From NCBI GenBank assembly GCA_030684935.1, contig JAUXXH010000031.1, positions 1 to 64,000 on the forward strand: a stretch of DNA of 64,000 nucleotides, given 5' to 3'. This DNA is from Pseudolabrys sp. (GTDB taxonomy: Bacteria > Pseudomonadota > Alphaproteobacteria > Rhizobiales > Xanthobacteraceae). The notes beneath the pieces are model-generated. The model was not told the origin of the DNA. It did not search any database and saw nothing but the letters and a program-made list of their open reading frames with translations. The position numbers and the translations under genes were made by a program. This document shows, piece after piece, positions 27,925-35,411 of this stretch (position 1 is its first letter; each line of letters starts with the position of its first letter).

Positions 27925-30522
27925 CTATTTCAACCTGGGCAGTTTCTGCTTGAACCGTCCGATCGTCGCCCACGGATCCTTGCGCTGACGCGACAGCCGC
28001 GCCGGGAGATTGAGCACGGTGTACGCGTTCGCGCCTTTGAGGCTGCCTAACTCTGCCCAGTCGATCGGTACGGACACCGGCGCGCCGGGCCGGGCGCGGG
28101 TCGAGTAGGGCGCCACGGCCGTGGCCTCGCGGCTGTTGCGCAGGTAGTCGATGAAGATGCGATCGTTGCGTTTGCTTTTGCTGATCGCTGCGGTGTAGCG
28201 ATCCGGCGAATCCGCCGCCATCGCCTCGGCCACGCCGCGCGCGAAGGCCTTCGCCTCGTCCCACGGCGTTGGCGCAATCGGCAGCACGACATGCAGGCCT
28301 TTGCCGCCGGTGGTCTTGAGGAATGTGGTGAGCTTGATACCGGCGAGGCGTTCGCGGACATCGCGGGCCGCCGCAACCACGTCTTTCCAGCCGGTGCCGG
28401 GCCCGGGATCGAGGTCGAACACCAGCCGGTCGGCATTGGCGAGATTATCGCCTTTGCTGCCACGGACATGGACCTCCAACACGCCTGCTTGCACCAGGGA
28501 GATCAGGCCGTCGATGTCCTCGATCGAGATAATCTTGTCGTCGTCCTCCGGGATCAGACTCAGATGATCGGCCGAGATGCCGGCGGCGGCGTGTTTCTGG
28601 AAGAAGCACTGACCGGCGGCACCTTCCGGACAGCGCAGCAGCGAGATCGGCCGGCCCGCGACGTGCGGGCGCATCCATTTCCAGATCGCCTTGTAGAATT
28701 CGGCGAGGTCCCGTTTGGTTACGCCGGCATCTTCCCAGTAGACGCGCTCGGGATTGCTGAGCGCGATGGCGCCGACCGACACCTTGGAGTTGCTCGATTT
28801 GACGGCAGTGGTTTTTTTCGCCGTTTGCTTTTTGGTTTTGGTGACGGGGGCACTTCGTCGCTTGTCCGTTGCAGCCTTCGCTGCGGCGACTTTCTTCACT
28901 TCGCGCACAACTTCTCGCGCATCCTTGTCTTCCCGCAATCCCTGGTACGACGCGTGCCGGACGCGGTCGCCGTGGGTCCAGCCGCGAACGTCAACTTCGA
29001 CGACGGTTGTCGGCGCGACCCAGACCGGGCCGCGGACGCCGCGCTCCTCCGCCGGCAGACTGGCGAATGGCGTGTCGCTCCGCCGCAGCGCCTTCAGTTT
29101 GCGATACAGGTCACGCGCGATTTGGTGGGTGAAGCCGGTGCCGGTGCGTCCGGCATAGCGCAGTTTGTCGCCTTCGTAGACGCCGAGCACCAAGGCGCCG
29201 ACCGCGCGGGCATCCGCCGTCGAGGGCATGAAACCGGCCACGACGAATTCCTGCCGGTCGGAGCATTTGGTCTTGATCCAGTCACGGCTGCGGCCCGACC
29301 GGTAGGGCGCATCTTCGCGCTTCGAGATGATGCCCTCAAGATTCATGCGGCAGGCGTGTTTGAGCAACACCGAGCCGGTTTCGTCGATCGACTCGCTCAG
29401 GCGTATGGCGCCTTTGGCCGGCGCGCGCTTGAGTAACTCGGTCAGCGCCGCCTTGCGCTCACTTAACGGCCGCTGACGCAGATCGGCACCGTCGAGATGC
29501 AGCAGGTCGAACACATAGAACACCATACGATCATGACGGCCAGCCTTGAGGTCCTGCTGCAGTAGCGAGAAACTGGAGACGCCGTCGTCGTCCTCCACCA
29601 CGATCTCGCCGTCAATTAGCGCCGTTTCCGCGGGCAAGTCCGCGACCGCCCCGGCCACGGTGGCGAACTTGCCGGTCCAGTCGAGGCCGTTGCGAGTCAG
29701 CAGTTTGACCTTGCCGCCATCGAGTCGGGCCTGGATGCGGTAGCCGTCGAATTTGATCTCGTGAATCCAGTTGGCGCTGTCGGGCGCATTCTCGGCCAGG
29801 GTTGCAAGGGAAGGGGGGACAAAGTCCGGCAGGGCCGCGCCGCGAGTGGCTTGCTTTTTGGCGGCCTTTTTTCGGGGCGTTGACGCTGTGCTGGCGCGCT
29901 TCGTCGGCTTTGCGCTCTTGGCCGGCTTTTCCGCCGTCGATTTTTTCTTCGCCGCGCCTTTGGCGATTTCGTCAAGAGTGCGGCCGGTCGTGACTGACAG
30001 CGGCATCTCGGCGAGAATATCCTTGTCGCGCTTGCTGCGCGCGGCGGCATCGTCCTGCTTGATCAGCAGCCAGTTGTCGCGCTTCTCGCCGGGCCGCCGG
30101 TGCATGCGCACCAGATGCCAGCCGCCCTGCAGCTTTTCGCCGTCGAGCGTGAAGGCGAGGTGGCCCTTCTTCATGCCCTTCTGCGGATCGGCCTCCGGCT
30201 GCCAGGTGCCGCGATCCCAGATCATCACCGTGCCGCCGCCATACTGGCCCTTGGGAATGGTGCCTTCGAACTTGTTGTAGTCGATCGGATGATCTTCGGT
30301 TTGCACTGCCAGCCGCTTGTTGCCGGGCACCATGCTGGGGCCGCGCGTAACAGCCCAGCTCTTCATGACGCCGTCGAGTTCAAGCCGCAGGTCATAATGC
30401 AGCCGCGTCGCGTCATGTTGCTGGACGACGAAAGCCTGGCCGCGCCTGCGGCCAACCTTGCCTTTCGGTTCGGCGGTGATGCCGAACGCGCGCTTCGAAC
30501 GATAGGTTGTCAGGCCGGCCAT
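27925..30522 (-). CDS. ligD: DNA ligase D (nonhomologous end joining), three-domain
   Basis: An 865-residue enzyme with all three LigD modules. First, the 3'-phosphoesterase domain (FVVQQHDATRLHYDLRLELDG, residues about 31-51). Second, the ATP-dependent ligase domain with catalytic Lys257 in EIKFDGYR and a C-terminal OB-fold. Third, a primase-polymerase domain with Asp703/Asp705 in FDLDPG. Lys/Ala-rich linkers separate the modules (residues ~200-225 and ~565-595). It repairs double-strand breaks with Ku, but no ku gene is in the window. A perfect EcfG promoter lies at 30552-30576, so it is probably stress induced. It is divergent from DUF1328. Confidence 0.95.
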   Translation of the reverse strand: MAGLTTYRSKRAFGITAEPKGKVGRRRGQAFVVQQHDATRLHYDLRLELDGVMKSWAVTRGPSMVPGNKRLAVQTEDHPIDYNKFEGTIPKGQYGGGTVMIWDRGTWQPEADPQKGMKKGHLAFTLDGEKLQGGWHLVRMHRRPGEKRDNWLLIKQDDAAARSKRDKDILAEMPLSVTTGRTLDEIAKGAAKKKSTAEKPAKSAKPTKRASTASTPRKKAAKKQATRGAALPDFVPPSLATLAENAPDSANWIHEIKFDGYRIQARLDGGKVKLLTRNGLDWTGKFATVAGAVADLPAETALIDGEIVVEDDDGVSSFSLLQQDLKAGRHDRMVFYVFDLLHLDGADLRQRPLSERKAALTELLKRAPAKGAIRLSESIDETGSVLLKHACRMNLEGIISKREDAPYRSGRSRDWIKTKCSDRQEFVVAGFMPSTADARAVGALVLGVYEGDKLRYAGRTGTGFTHQIARDLYRKLKALRRSDTPFASLPAEERGVRGPVWVAPTTVVEVDVRGWTHGDRVRHASYQGLREDKDAREVVREVKKVAAAKAATDKRRSAPVTKTKKQTAKKTTAVKSSNSKVSVGAIALSNPERVYWEDAGVTKRDLAEFYKAIWKWMRPHVAGRPISLLRCPEGAAGQCFFQKHAAAGISADHLSLIPEDDDKIISIEDIDGLISLVQAGVLEVHVRGSKGDNLANADRLVFDLDPGPGTGWKDVVAAARDVRERLAGIKLTTFLKTTGGKGLHVVLPIAPTPWDEAKAFARGVAEAMAADSPDRYTAAISKSKRNDRIFIDYLRNSREATAVAPYSTRARPGAPVSVPIDWAELGSLKGANAYTVLNLPARLSRQRKDPWATIGRFKQKLPRLK

Positions 30523-30551
30523 GGCTTACGCGCACTCGGTTTAGCGACCTA

Positions 30552-30576
30552 AACGCCTGATTATACCGAGGGTTCC
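30552..30576 (-). promoter_or_regulatory. EcfG promoter for ligD
   Basis: On the minus strand, GGAAC (30576-30572) is followed after exactly 16 bases by CGTT (30555-30552), the alphaproteobacterial EcfG consensus. The -10 ends 29 bases before the ligD ATG, a short leader. Back to back with a second perfect EcfG promoter (30594-30618). Confidence 0.85.
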
Positions 30577-30593
30577 GGTTTCCGGCCAGCCGC

Positions 30594-30618
30594 GGAACTT
30601 TCTTTTAGCGGTCGCGTT
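30594..30618 (+). promoter_or_regulatory. EcfG promoter for the DUF1328 gene
   Basis: GGAAC (30594-30598), 16 bases, CGTT (30615-30618): an exact match to the EcfG consensus, 48 bases before the ATG at 30667. It is divergent from the ligD promoter, with only 17 bp between the two -35 boxes. Confidence 0.85.
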
Positions 30619-30666
30619 TTATCCGGCATGGAATTCATGTCGCAACCTTAGAGAAAGGGACCTGCC

Positions 30667-30843
30667 ATGATGGGTTGGGCCATTACGTTTTTGATCGTCG
30701 CGCTGATTGCCGCCTTGCTCGGTTTCGGCGGGATTGCCGGCATGGCCGTCGAGGCGGCCAAGATCGTGTTCTTCGTCGCGATCATTCTGTTCGTCATTTC
30801 CGCGATCGTGGGGCTCTTCCGGGGCCGCTCGACGGCGCCCTAA
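30667..30843 (+). CDS. DUF1328 small membrane protein (YtjA-like)
   Basis: A 58-residue protein, nearly all membrane: [20 protein letters not shown], then a Gly-rich turn ([11 protein letters not shown]) and a second helix ending GLFRG. This is the DUF1328 pattern. AAGGGA lies at SD distance. It has a perfect EcfG promoter, so it is a likely general-stress protein, and a strong terminator follows. Molecular function is unknown; homologues are induced by stress in several alphaproteobacteria. Confidence 0.85.
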   Translation: MMGWAITFLIVALIAALLGFGGIAGMAVEAAKIVFFVAIILFVISAIVGLFRGRSTAP

Positions 30844-30858
30844 CGGGAACGCACACAG

Positions 30859-30895
30859 AAAAGCCCCGCGCGACCCAGCGTCGCGCGGGGCTTTT
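30859..30895. terminator. bidirectional terminator
   Basis: A GC stem (AAAAGCCCCGCGCGA, 30859-30873, with TCGCGCGGGGCTTTT, 30881-30895) with A-run on one side and T-run on the other. It serves the DUF1328 gene on the plus strand and the 70-residue gene on the minus strand, which stops at 30914. Confidence 0.9.
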
Positions 30896-30913
30896 TCTCG
30901 TTCGGCACGCCGG

Positions 30914-31126
30914 TCAGGCGAACTCTTTTTCCGACAGGGTCAGTTCGCTTTCGGGGGCGACCCGCTCGTGTTTCTCGGTCGCGCTCTTGATGCGGTACAT
31001 CGGATCGCCCGGGTCCTTGTCGGACACCGGCACCAGAAACGTGATCTGATAGGCGCCGGCGGCGGCCTCACGCAGCACTTTCGGCATAAGATCGACGACT
31101 TGGCCGATACTGTATTTGTGCGTCAC
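30914..31126 (-). CDS. small conserved alphaproteobacterial protein, unknown function
   Basis: A 70-residue protein starting from GTG at 31126, where AAAGGAG sits 5 bases upstream, the strongest SD in the area. A longer reading frame with an ATG at 31246 has no such signal. Sequence: KYSIGQVVDLMPKVLREAAA, then a strand GAYQITFLVPV, then YRIKSATEKHERVAPESEL. The last phrase recurs in small rhizobial hypothetical proteins, so it is conserved but has no known activity. No membrane segment. It ends in the shared terminator at 30859. Confidence 0.75.
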   Translation of the reverse strand: MTHKYSIGQVVDLMPKVLREAAAGAYQITFLVPVSDKDPGDPMYRIKSATEKHERVAPESELTLSEKEFA

Positions 31127-31437
31127 AAAAACTCCTTTCGTTCGAAAAAGGTAATCAGGTGCCCGATGGCAGGGCGCAGATTCGATTTTCATATATAGGG
31201 ATGGTACCAGCCGATTGCGACGGTCGACGGGAAATTGTCTTCCCATACGCCGGATGGCCGAGGCCCGGATTGTGGTAATCCTCGACTTCCTTGAGCGACG
31301 AGCGCATGCCTCTTATCTAAAAATCGTCGTGAAGGCTCGCAGCCGCGGGGACGCCGCAGCGGCCTTTGGGGCTAGCGAAACGAAAATGGACAGAGAACAT
31401 GAGCAAGGCCAAGCCGACCACGCCACAAAGGAACGAC
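31127..31437. other. 311-bp gap with no recognised gene
   Basis: I see no coding sequence, RNA gene or EcfG box in this stretch. It must hold the promoter of the 70-residue gene on the minus strand and that of the 82-residue gene on the plus strand. Upstream in-frame ATGs at 31366 and 31399 could extend the latter but lack a comparable SD. Confidence 0.5.
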
Positions 31438-31686
31438 ATGAGCCCGGACGCCAAGAAAAGCGACGTCGGACAGGATCCGAAAAAGCCGGTCAATCTACGC
31501 GCCAATGCGATGCCGACGGATGGGTTTGTTCTGTCCGTCGACGGGAAACTGAAGACGCAGTTCGAGACCGAAGCGGATGCCACCGCGGCTGCCGAAAAGC
31601 TCAAGCAGGCGTATCCGGTGATCCAGGTCTCGGTCTATGACGCGATCAAGCGTGTCTATACGCCGGTTGAACTCGCTGGAAAGTAA
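31438..31686 (+). CDS. small soluble protein, unknown function
   Basis: An 82-residue protein. The first 25 residues are polar (MSPDAKKSDVGQDPKKPVNL), followed by a compact alpha/beta part: FVLSVDGKLKTQFETEADAT, then AAEKLKQAYPVIQVSVYD and a final strand RVYTPVEL. The ATG at 31438 has AAAGGAA 6 bases upstream; ATG 31399 would add 13 residues. The layout resembles small rhizobial hypothetical proteins near stress genes. No function can be named. Confidence 0.65.
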   Translation: MSPDAKKSDVGQDPKKPVNLRANAMPTDGFVLSVDGKLKTQFETEADATAAAEKLKQAYPVIQVSVYDAIKRVYTPVELAGK

Positions 31687-31905
31687 GCCACTCCCGATGT
31701 GCCGCGCCCAAGTCTGCGCGCGGCTTTGGCGGTATACGTATTCATGACCGGGAATTCTGGCGGCGTGACCGGAACCAAGCGTCACCGGTCGGCTTGATAG
31801 ACGTAACCCCAGCTTTCACGACACTCTGCAACGGCATTGGCCGCGGCTTTGCCGCACGGCGGATTGGCGTGTGCTCACGGGTTAAGCTCAGCCAGGAGAA
31901 ATCGA

Positions 31906-32154
31906 ATGCGCAATATGTTCACGGCAGGATTGGTGGCGTTCACGCTGGTTGCGATACCCGTCGCGGTTCAGGCCGGCACGCTGGAAGGCGTCGCCATCGG
32001 CGCCGGTTCCGGCGCGCTGATTGCTGGGCCTCCGGGCGCCATTGTCGGCGGCGTGATTGGCGGTGTGGTCGGCGGCCCGAATGTCGTGCCGCGCAAGCGT
32101 TACCGCCAGTGCTGGACCAATCGCAACGGCAACAGGCAGTGCCGCTGGCGTTAG
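31906..32154 (+). CDS. small exported glycine-zipper protein
   Basis: An 82-residue protein: signal (MFTAGLVAFTLVAIPVAVQAG), a Gly-zipper core (IGAGSGALIAGPPGAIVGG, then VIGGVVGG), and a basic tail with two Cys (RYRQCWTNRNGNRQCRWR). The tail is a pattern seen in many small Bradyrhizobium exported proteins. AGGAGA lies 6 bases before the ATG at 31906. It differs from the lipoprotein at 26987 by lacking a lipobox. Function unknown, probably envelope related. Confidence 0.75.
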   Translation: MRNMFTAGLVAFTLVAIPVAVQAGTLEGVAIGAGSGALIAGPPGAIVGGVIGGVVGGPNVVPRKRYRQCWTNRNGNRQCRWR

Positions 32155-32346
32155 AACCGTCTGATCTGTCAGCAGATTCCGGGGTGGCGACGGCCGCTCC
32201 GGGTCGCTGACGGCGCTGCCAATCGCGCAGCGAAGTTATCCACCAGTTGTATAATATAGCTCAGACGGGAAGCGGCCGGCGCGTCAGAATTTCACTGTTG
32301 CCCGAACGTATCCGATTCCCCCATCGATCCCCCGCGTTCGGTCAAC

Positions 32347-32375
32347 GACCCCGGCTGGCGACCCCAGCCGGGGTC
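32347..32375. other. stable hairpin in the leader of the DUF3309 gene
   Basis: A 12-bp perfect stem (GACCCCGGCTGG with CCAGCCGGGGTC) and a 5-base loop, with no T-run after it on either strand. It sits 35 bases before the ATG at 32410. It could be an mRNA stability structure or a weak terminator of the upstream gene. Confidence 0.5.
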
Positions 32376-32409
32376 ATGCTTATGGCCCCGAGGAAATGGA
32401 GATCAGGCG

Positions 32410-32574
32410 ATGTCACTAGGGCTCATTCTGGTCGTCGTGCTTGTCATCTTTTTGCTCGGCGGTTTCAGCGGCCGCTTCGGCGGCTACGGCTACGGCTATG
32501 GCCACGGCGGCGTCGGTATCATCGGTGCAGTGCTGATTGTCATTCTGATTCTGCTTCTGCTCGGACGAATTTGA
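32410..32574 (+). CDS. DUF3309 small membrane protein
   Basis: A 54-residue protein: MSLGLILVVVLVIFLLGG, a central Gly/Tyr run (FGGYGYGYGHGG), then a second helix (IIGAVLIVILILLLLGRI). This is exactly the DUF3309 layout, with its LLLLGRI end. Many rhizobia carry several copies, often near stress genes. Function is unknown. It converges on ecfG. Confidence 0.8.
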   Translation: MSLGLILVVVLVIFLLGGFSGRFGGYGYGYGHGGVGIIGAVLIVILILLLLGRI

Positions 32575-32648
32575 GCTGCAGGCGCTGCGAAAAACAACGC
32601 CGGCGTCCATCCGCTCAACATCACGCGGTGTTTGACGACGGACCGGGC

Positions 32649-33188
32649 TTACTCGCCGCCGGCGAGCACGGCGCGGGTCTGTTCGTCCGGGCCGAAGTCA
32701 TTGACGCCGTCGATCGAGAGCAACTCGGCCAGCCGGGTGCGGGCCCGATTGACGCGCGACTTGATGGTGCCGACCGCACAGCCGCAGATGTTGGCGGCTT
32801 CTTCGTAGGAGAAGCCCGACGCGCCGACCAGGATCAGCGCTTCACGCTGGTCCGAGGGCAGTTGCGCCAGCGCCTTGCGGAATTCGGTGAACTCCACCTG
32901 GCCATGCTGCTCGGGCTGCGACTTCAGCGAGTCGGCGTAATGGCCATCGCTGTCCTCGACCTCGCGGCGCCGCTTGCGGTATTCCGAGCGGAAATGGTTG
33001 CGCAGGATCGTGAACAGCCAGGCCGACATGTTGGTGCCGGGCTGAAATGAGTCGATGTTGGCCAGCGCGCGAACCATCGTTTCCTGCACGAGATCGTCGG
33101 CGCGATCAACGTTCCCGCACAGCGAGATCGCAAATGCGCGGAGACTTGGCACCGCGGCAAGGACAGACTTGCGGACTGATTCATCCAT
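32649..33188 (-). CDS. ecfG: general stress response ECF sigma factor EcfG
   Basis: A 179-residue ECF sigma factor (ECF15 type). Region 2 includes DDLVQETMVRALANID and SAWLFTILRNHFRSEYRKRRREVED. Region 4 includes LPSDQREALILVGASGFSYEEAANICGCAVGTIKSRVNRAR. It directs RNA polymerase to GGAAC-N16/17-CGTT promoters. Its start overlaps the nepR stop by 1 base (TGATG), so it is translationally coupled to its own anti-sigma factor. It has the conserved order ecfG-nepR facing phyR. It should control several genes in this window whose promoters match. Confidence 0.95.
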   Translation of the reverse strand: MDESVRKSVLAAVPSLRAFAISLCGNVDRADDLVQETMVRALANIDSFQPGTNMSAWLFTILRNHFRSEYRKRRREVEDSDGHYADSLKSQPEQHGQVEFTEFRKALAQLPSDQREALILVGASGFSYEEAANICGCAVGTIKSRVNRARTRLAELLSIDGVNDFGPDEQTRAVLAGGE

Positions 33189-33415
33189 CAGTGCTTGTCC
33201 TTCTTGTCAGTGCCGTCCAGACGGCTGACCAGATCGGCGAACCGGTCCGGCACGCCCTGGTTGACCACGTCATCATACATGGCGCGGAGTTGCTGGCCGA
33301 GACGGGCCTGGACCTCTCGGCCCAGTTTTGCCGGCTTGGCCTCTGACTTTTTTCGACTGGCCGCGCTTTCCATTGGTTTTTGCTGTCCCACGGGCTTACG
33401 ATCTTCTTCGTTCAT
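33188..33415 (-). CDS. nepR: anti-sigma factor NepR
   Basis: A 75-residue protein. The conserved core LGQQLRAMYDDVVNQGVPDRFADLVSRL contains the two helices that grip EcfG. N- and C-terminal tails are charged and disordered (KKSEAKPAK, DKKDKH). The start at 33415 (MNEEDRKPV) is chosen since the core fits there; longer frames would read into the promoter. NepR holds EcfG inactive until phosphorylated PhyR takes NepR away. It is coupled to ecfG by a 1-base overlap. Confidence 0.92.
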   Translation of the reverse strand: MNEEDRKPVGQQKPMESAASRKKSEAKPAKLGREVQARLGQQLRAMYDDVVNQGVPDRFADLVSRLDGTDKKDKH

Positions 33416-33478
33416 GTGTGGCCCCAATTCCCTTTGCCCCAACCGGAGCTTAGGTTTCCCCCTCTGACGTTTATTCAA

Positions 33479-33503
33479 AACCGCTGACCGGACAGTTGGT
33501 TCC
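33479..33503 (-). promoter_or_regulatory. EcfG-type promoter for nepR-ecfG
   Basis: On the minus strand, GGAAC (33503-33499) and, after 16 bases, GGTT (33482-33479), one base off the CGTT consensus. It lies 64 bases before the nepR start, consistent with EcfG autoregulation. It is back to back with the phyR promoter; the -35 boxes are 8 bp apart. Confidence 0.7.
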
Positions 33504-33511
33504 ACAATGAG

Positions 33512-33536
33512 GGAACTTTTTTCAAAGGACGACGTT
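33512..33536 (+). promoter_or_regulatory. EcfG promoter for phyR
   Basis: GGAAC (33512-33516), 16 bases, CGTT (33533-33536): exact consensus, 78 bases before the TTG start of phyR. This makes a positive loop in which EcfG raises its own activator. Confidence 0.85.
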
Positions 33537-33613
33537 GGGAGCTGTGAACAGCTTACGAATGTTCGGGGCGATGCCCATCTAAGCAGGGCTCTAATCGGTT
33601 TCGGGAGGGATTT

Positions 33614-34423
33614 TTGTCGACATCTCAATCAGTTGCGCAACATCTGCCGTATCTGCGGCGCTATGCCCGGGCCTTGTCCGGCAGCCAGCCGTCCGGTGAT
33701 GCCTATGTAGCGGCCACGCTTGAGGCGCTGGTGCAGGATCCCAAGGTCCTGGAGGACAACGCCTCGACCCGGATCGCCCTGTACCGGCTTTTCACCAAAA
33801 TCTGGAATTCGGTCGCTCTGAACGGCCGGCCAACCGTGGCCCCAGGCATCGACCCGAACCAGCCCGTCGAACGGCATCTCGCCCAAATTGCGCCGATGCC
33901 GCGTCAGGCGTTCCTGCTGGTGGCGCTGGAAGGCTTGTCGGAGGATGATGCCGCCAAGGTGCTGGACATCGATGTGCCGAAGCTGCGCGAACTCGTTGAA
34001 GAGTCCGGGCGCGAACTGGCCGCCGAAATCGCCACTGACGTTTTGATCATCGAAGACGAGACTTTCATCGCGCTCGATCTCGAGGGTCTGGTTGAAGGTC
34101 TCGGCCATAAGGTGCTGGGCGTCGCCCGGACCCATTCCGAAGCCATCGCTCTGGCCAAAGTGAAGCGGCCGGGCATCATTCTCGCCGATATCCAGCTCGC
34201 CGACGGCAGCTCGGGTCTCGATGCGGTCAACGAAATGCTGCGCACCTTCGAAGTGCCGGTGATCTTCATCACAGCCTATCCGGAGCGCTTCCTGACCGGT
34301 GAACGTCCTGAGCCGGCGTTCCTGATCGCCAAGCCGTTCCAGCCGGCAACCGTGTCGGCCGTGCTCAGTCAGGCGCTGTTTTTCGAGCGCAACGCCAAAC
34401 GGCGCGAGCGCAAGGCCAGCTAA
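33614..34423 (+). CDS. phyR: general stress response regulator PhyR
   Basis: A 269-residue protein with a sigma-factor-like domain (residues about 1-135, with a decayed region 2/4 pattern such as MPRQAFLLVALEGLSEDDAA) and a receiver domain (about 140-260). The phosphoacceptor is Asp192 in ILADIQLADG; EDE and the Lys of IAKPF are present. When phosphorylated it binds NepR and frees EcfG. The start is TTG at 33614, with GGGAGGG just upstream. No PhyR-type histidine kinase gene is in the window. Confidence 0.95.
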   Translation: MSTSQSVAQHLPYLRRYARALSGSQPSGDAYVAATLEALVQDPKVLEDNASTRIALYRLFTKIWNSVALNGRPTVAPGIDPNQPVERHLAQIAPMPRQAFLLVALEGLSEDDAAKVLDIDVPKLRELVEESGRELAAEIATDVLIIEDETFIALDLEGLVEGLGHKVLGVARTHSEAIALAKVKRPGIILADIQLADGSSGLDAVNEMLRTFEVPVIFITAYPERFLTGERPEPAFLIAKPFQPATVSAVLSQALFFERNAKRRERKAS

Positions 34424-34443
34424 CCAGCGCACGGCCTTAAAAG

Positions 34444-34480
34444 AAAAGCCCGCCGCGGGAGTGTCCGCGGCGGGCTTTTT
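34444..34480. terminator. terminator after phyR
   Basis: AAAAGCCCGCCGCGG (34444-34458) and CCGCGGCGGGCTTTTT (34465-34480) form a strong GC stem with a T-run. It also serves the convergent membrane-protein gene that ends at 34502. Confidence 0.9.
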
Positions 34481-34501
34481 CGTGGGGCGTTCAAACCGAA
34501 T

Positions 34502-34858
34502 TCAGGGGACGCGATCCTTGCGCGCCAGCGCATAGCCGAGCAGTCCAGCTTCGACCAGCATGGCCAACTGCATTTGATGTTGCGGCGCCAGGGCCGGGGC
34601 GGTGGCCTCGGCGGTTTTGCGGCGCATCGCCCAAAAGACGATCAGCGCAATCAGCGCCACGGTGCCATAAATCCCGCCAATGATCAGCCGGGCGTTGATC
34701 AGCCCGTACTGCAATTCCAGCGCCAAGGTGGCGGCGATGGTAAAATGATAAATCGCAATCAGCGCCGCAATCCCGATGACAGCGGCCACCAAGCAAATAC
34801 GCAGCACGCGGCCGAGCAACTGCCCGGCCGCCGCCGTGACCATCTGATCAAGTCGCAT
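34502..34858 (-). CDS. small two-helix membrane protein, unknown function
   Basis: A 118-residue protein with two clear membrane helices (ICLVAAVIGIAALIAIYHF and IIGGIYGTVALIALIVFW), then a short charged tail. Its ATG follows the DUF883-like stop by only 4 bp, so it is translated after it from the same EcfG-promoted mRNA. It looks like a phage-holin-like or DUF-type membrane protein seen near YqjD-type genes, but I cannot name a family with confidence. Start at 34858 (MRLDQMVTAAAG). Confidence 0.7.
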   Translation of the reverse strand: MRLDQMVTAAAGQLLGRVLRICLVAAVIGIAALIAIYHFTIAATLALELQYGLINARLIIGGIYGTVALIALIVFWAMRRKTAEATAPALAPQHQMQLAMLVEAGLLGYALARKDRVP

Positions 34859-34862
34859 GGGA

Positions 34863-35210
34863 TTACCGGCGGTTGGCCAGCCCGGCGAGAAAGCCGATGC
34901 CGGCGGCAATGCCCAGCATCAGCAGTGGCCGGTGCTCGACCTCATCGGTGATTTTCTTGAACGCATCGGCGCCGATCTTGGTCGCCTCGTCGGCGACGGA
35001 CTTGCTGACCCCGGAGGCGCTGTCACGGACCCGCTCCATGATGCCGGCCAAAGCCTCGCTGACGAAGTCACCGACATCGCTGGAGGCGCCGGAAGCTTCG
35101 GTCTTGGCGGTGCTGGAGAGCCGGCGCAGCCGCTTTTCCAGATCGCCCATCAGGTCTTCGATCGCCGCGATCTCATCGGCGGCCACGGATTTAGCTGTAC
35201 GCGCGCTCAT
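34863..35210 (-). CDS. DUF883/ElaB/YqjD-like membrane-anchored protein
   Basis: A 115-residue protein. The N-terminal part is long amphipathic helix (IAAIEDLMGDLEKRLRRLSS, then VGDFVSEALAGIMERVRDSA). The C-terminus is a membrane anchor RPLLMLGIAAGIGFLAGLANRR of the DUF883 kind. E. coli relatives bind ribosomes at the membrane in stationary phase. The start at 35210 has GAGG 6 bases upstream. A perfect EcfG promoter precedes it, so stress control is likely. Confidence 0.8.
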   Translation of the reverse strand: MSARTAKSVAADEIAAIEDLMGDLEKRLRRLSSTAKTEASGASSDVGDFVSEALAGIMERVRDSASGVSKSVADEATKIGADAFKKITDEVEHRPLLMLGIAAGIGFLAGLANRR

Positions 35211-35253
35211 TGAACACCTCAGGCGTTTGATTTGTCCTGCATCTCGCCGGGTG

Positions 35254-35278
35254 AACGATTGGTCGAGAGGAAAGTTCC
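35254..35278 (-). promoter_or_regulatory. EcfG promoter for the DUF883-like operon
   Basis: On the minus strand, GGAAC (35278-35274), 16 bases, CGTT (35257-35254): exact consensus, 43 bases before the ATG at 35210. Confidence 0.85.
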
Positions 35279-35336
35279 GTAAGTGCTGGAACAAAGTTCC
35301 GCGTCCTTCGCGCGCAGCCTTCCGCATTAGCCCGTA

Positions 35337-35361
35337 GGAACATAACAGGACGATCGCGGTT
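35337..35361 (+). promoter_or_regulatory. probable EcfG promoter for the 97-residue exported protein
   Basis: GGAAC (35337-35341), 16 bases, GGTT (35358-35361), one base off consensus, 50 bases before the ATG at 35412. It is divergent from the DUF883-operon promoter, repeating the arrangement seen at 30.6 and 33.5 kb. Confidence 0.65.
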
Positions 35362-35411
35362 GTTCTTCTGATATCGGCACGGCGAAGTTCGCCGGTGGAT
35401 GGAGCAAACCG

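Noticed and set aside
31768-31800. GGAAC upstream of the small glycine-zipper gene at 31906
   Set aside because: At 16-17 bases the next box is GCTT or CTTG, not CGTT; too weak to call.
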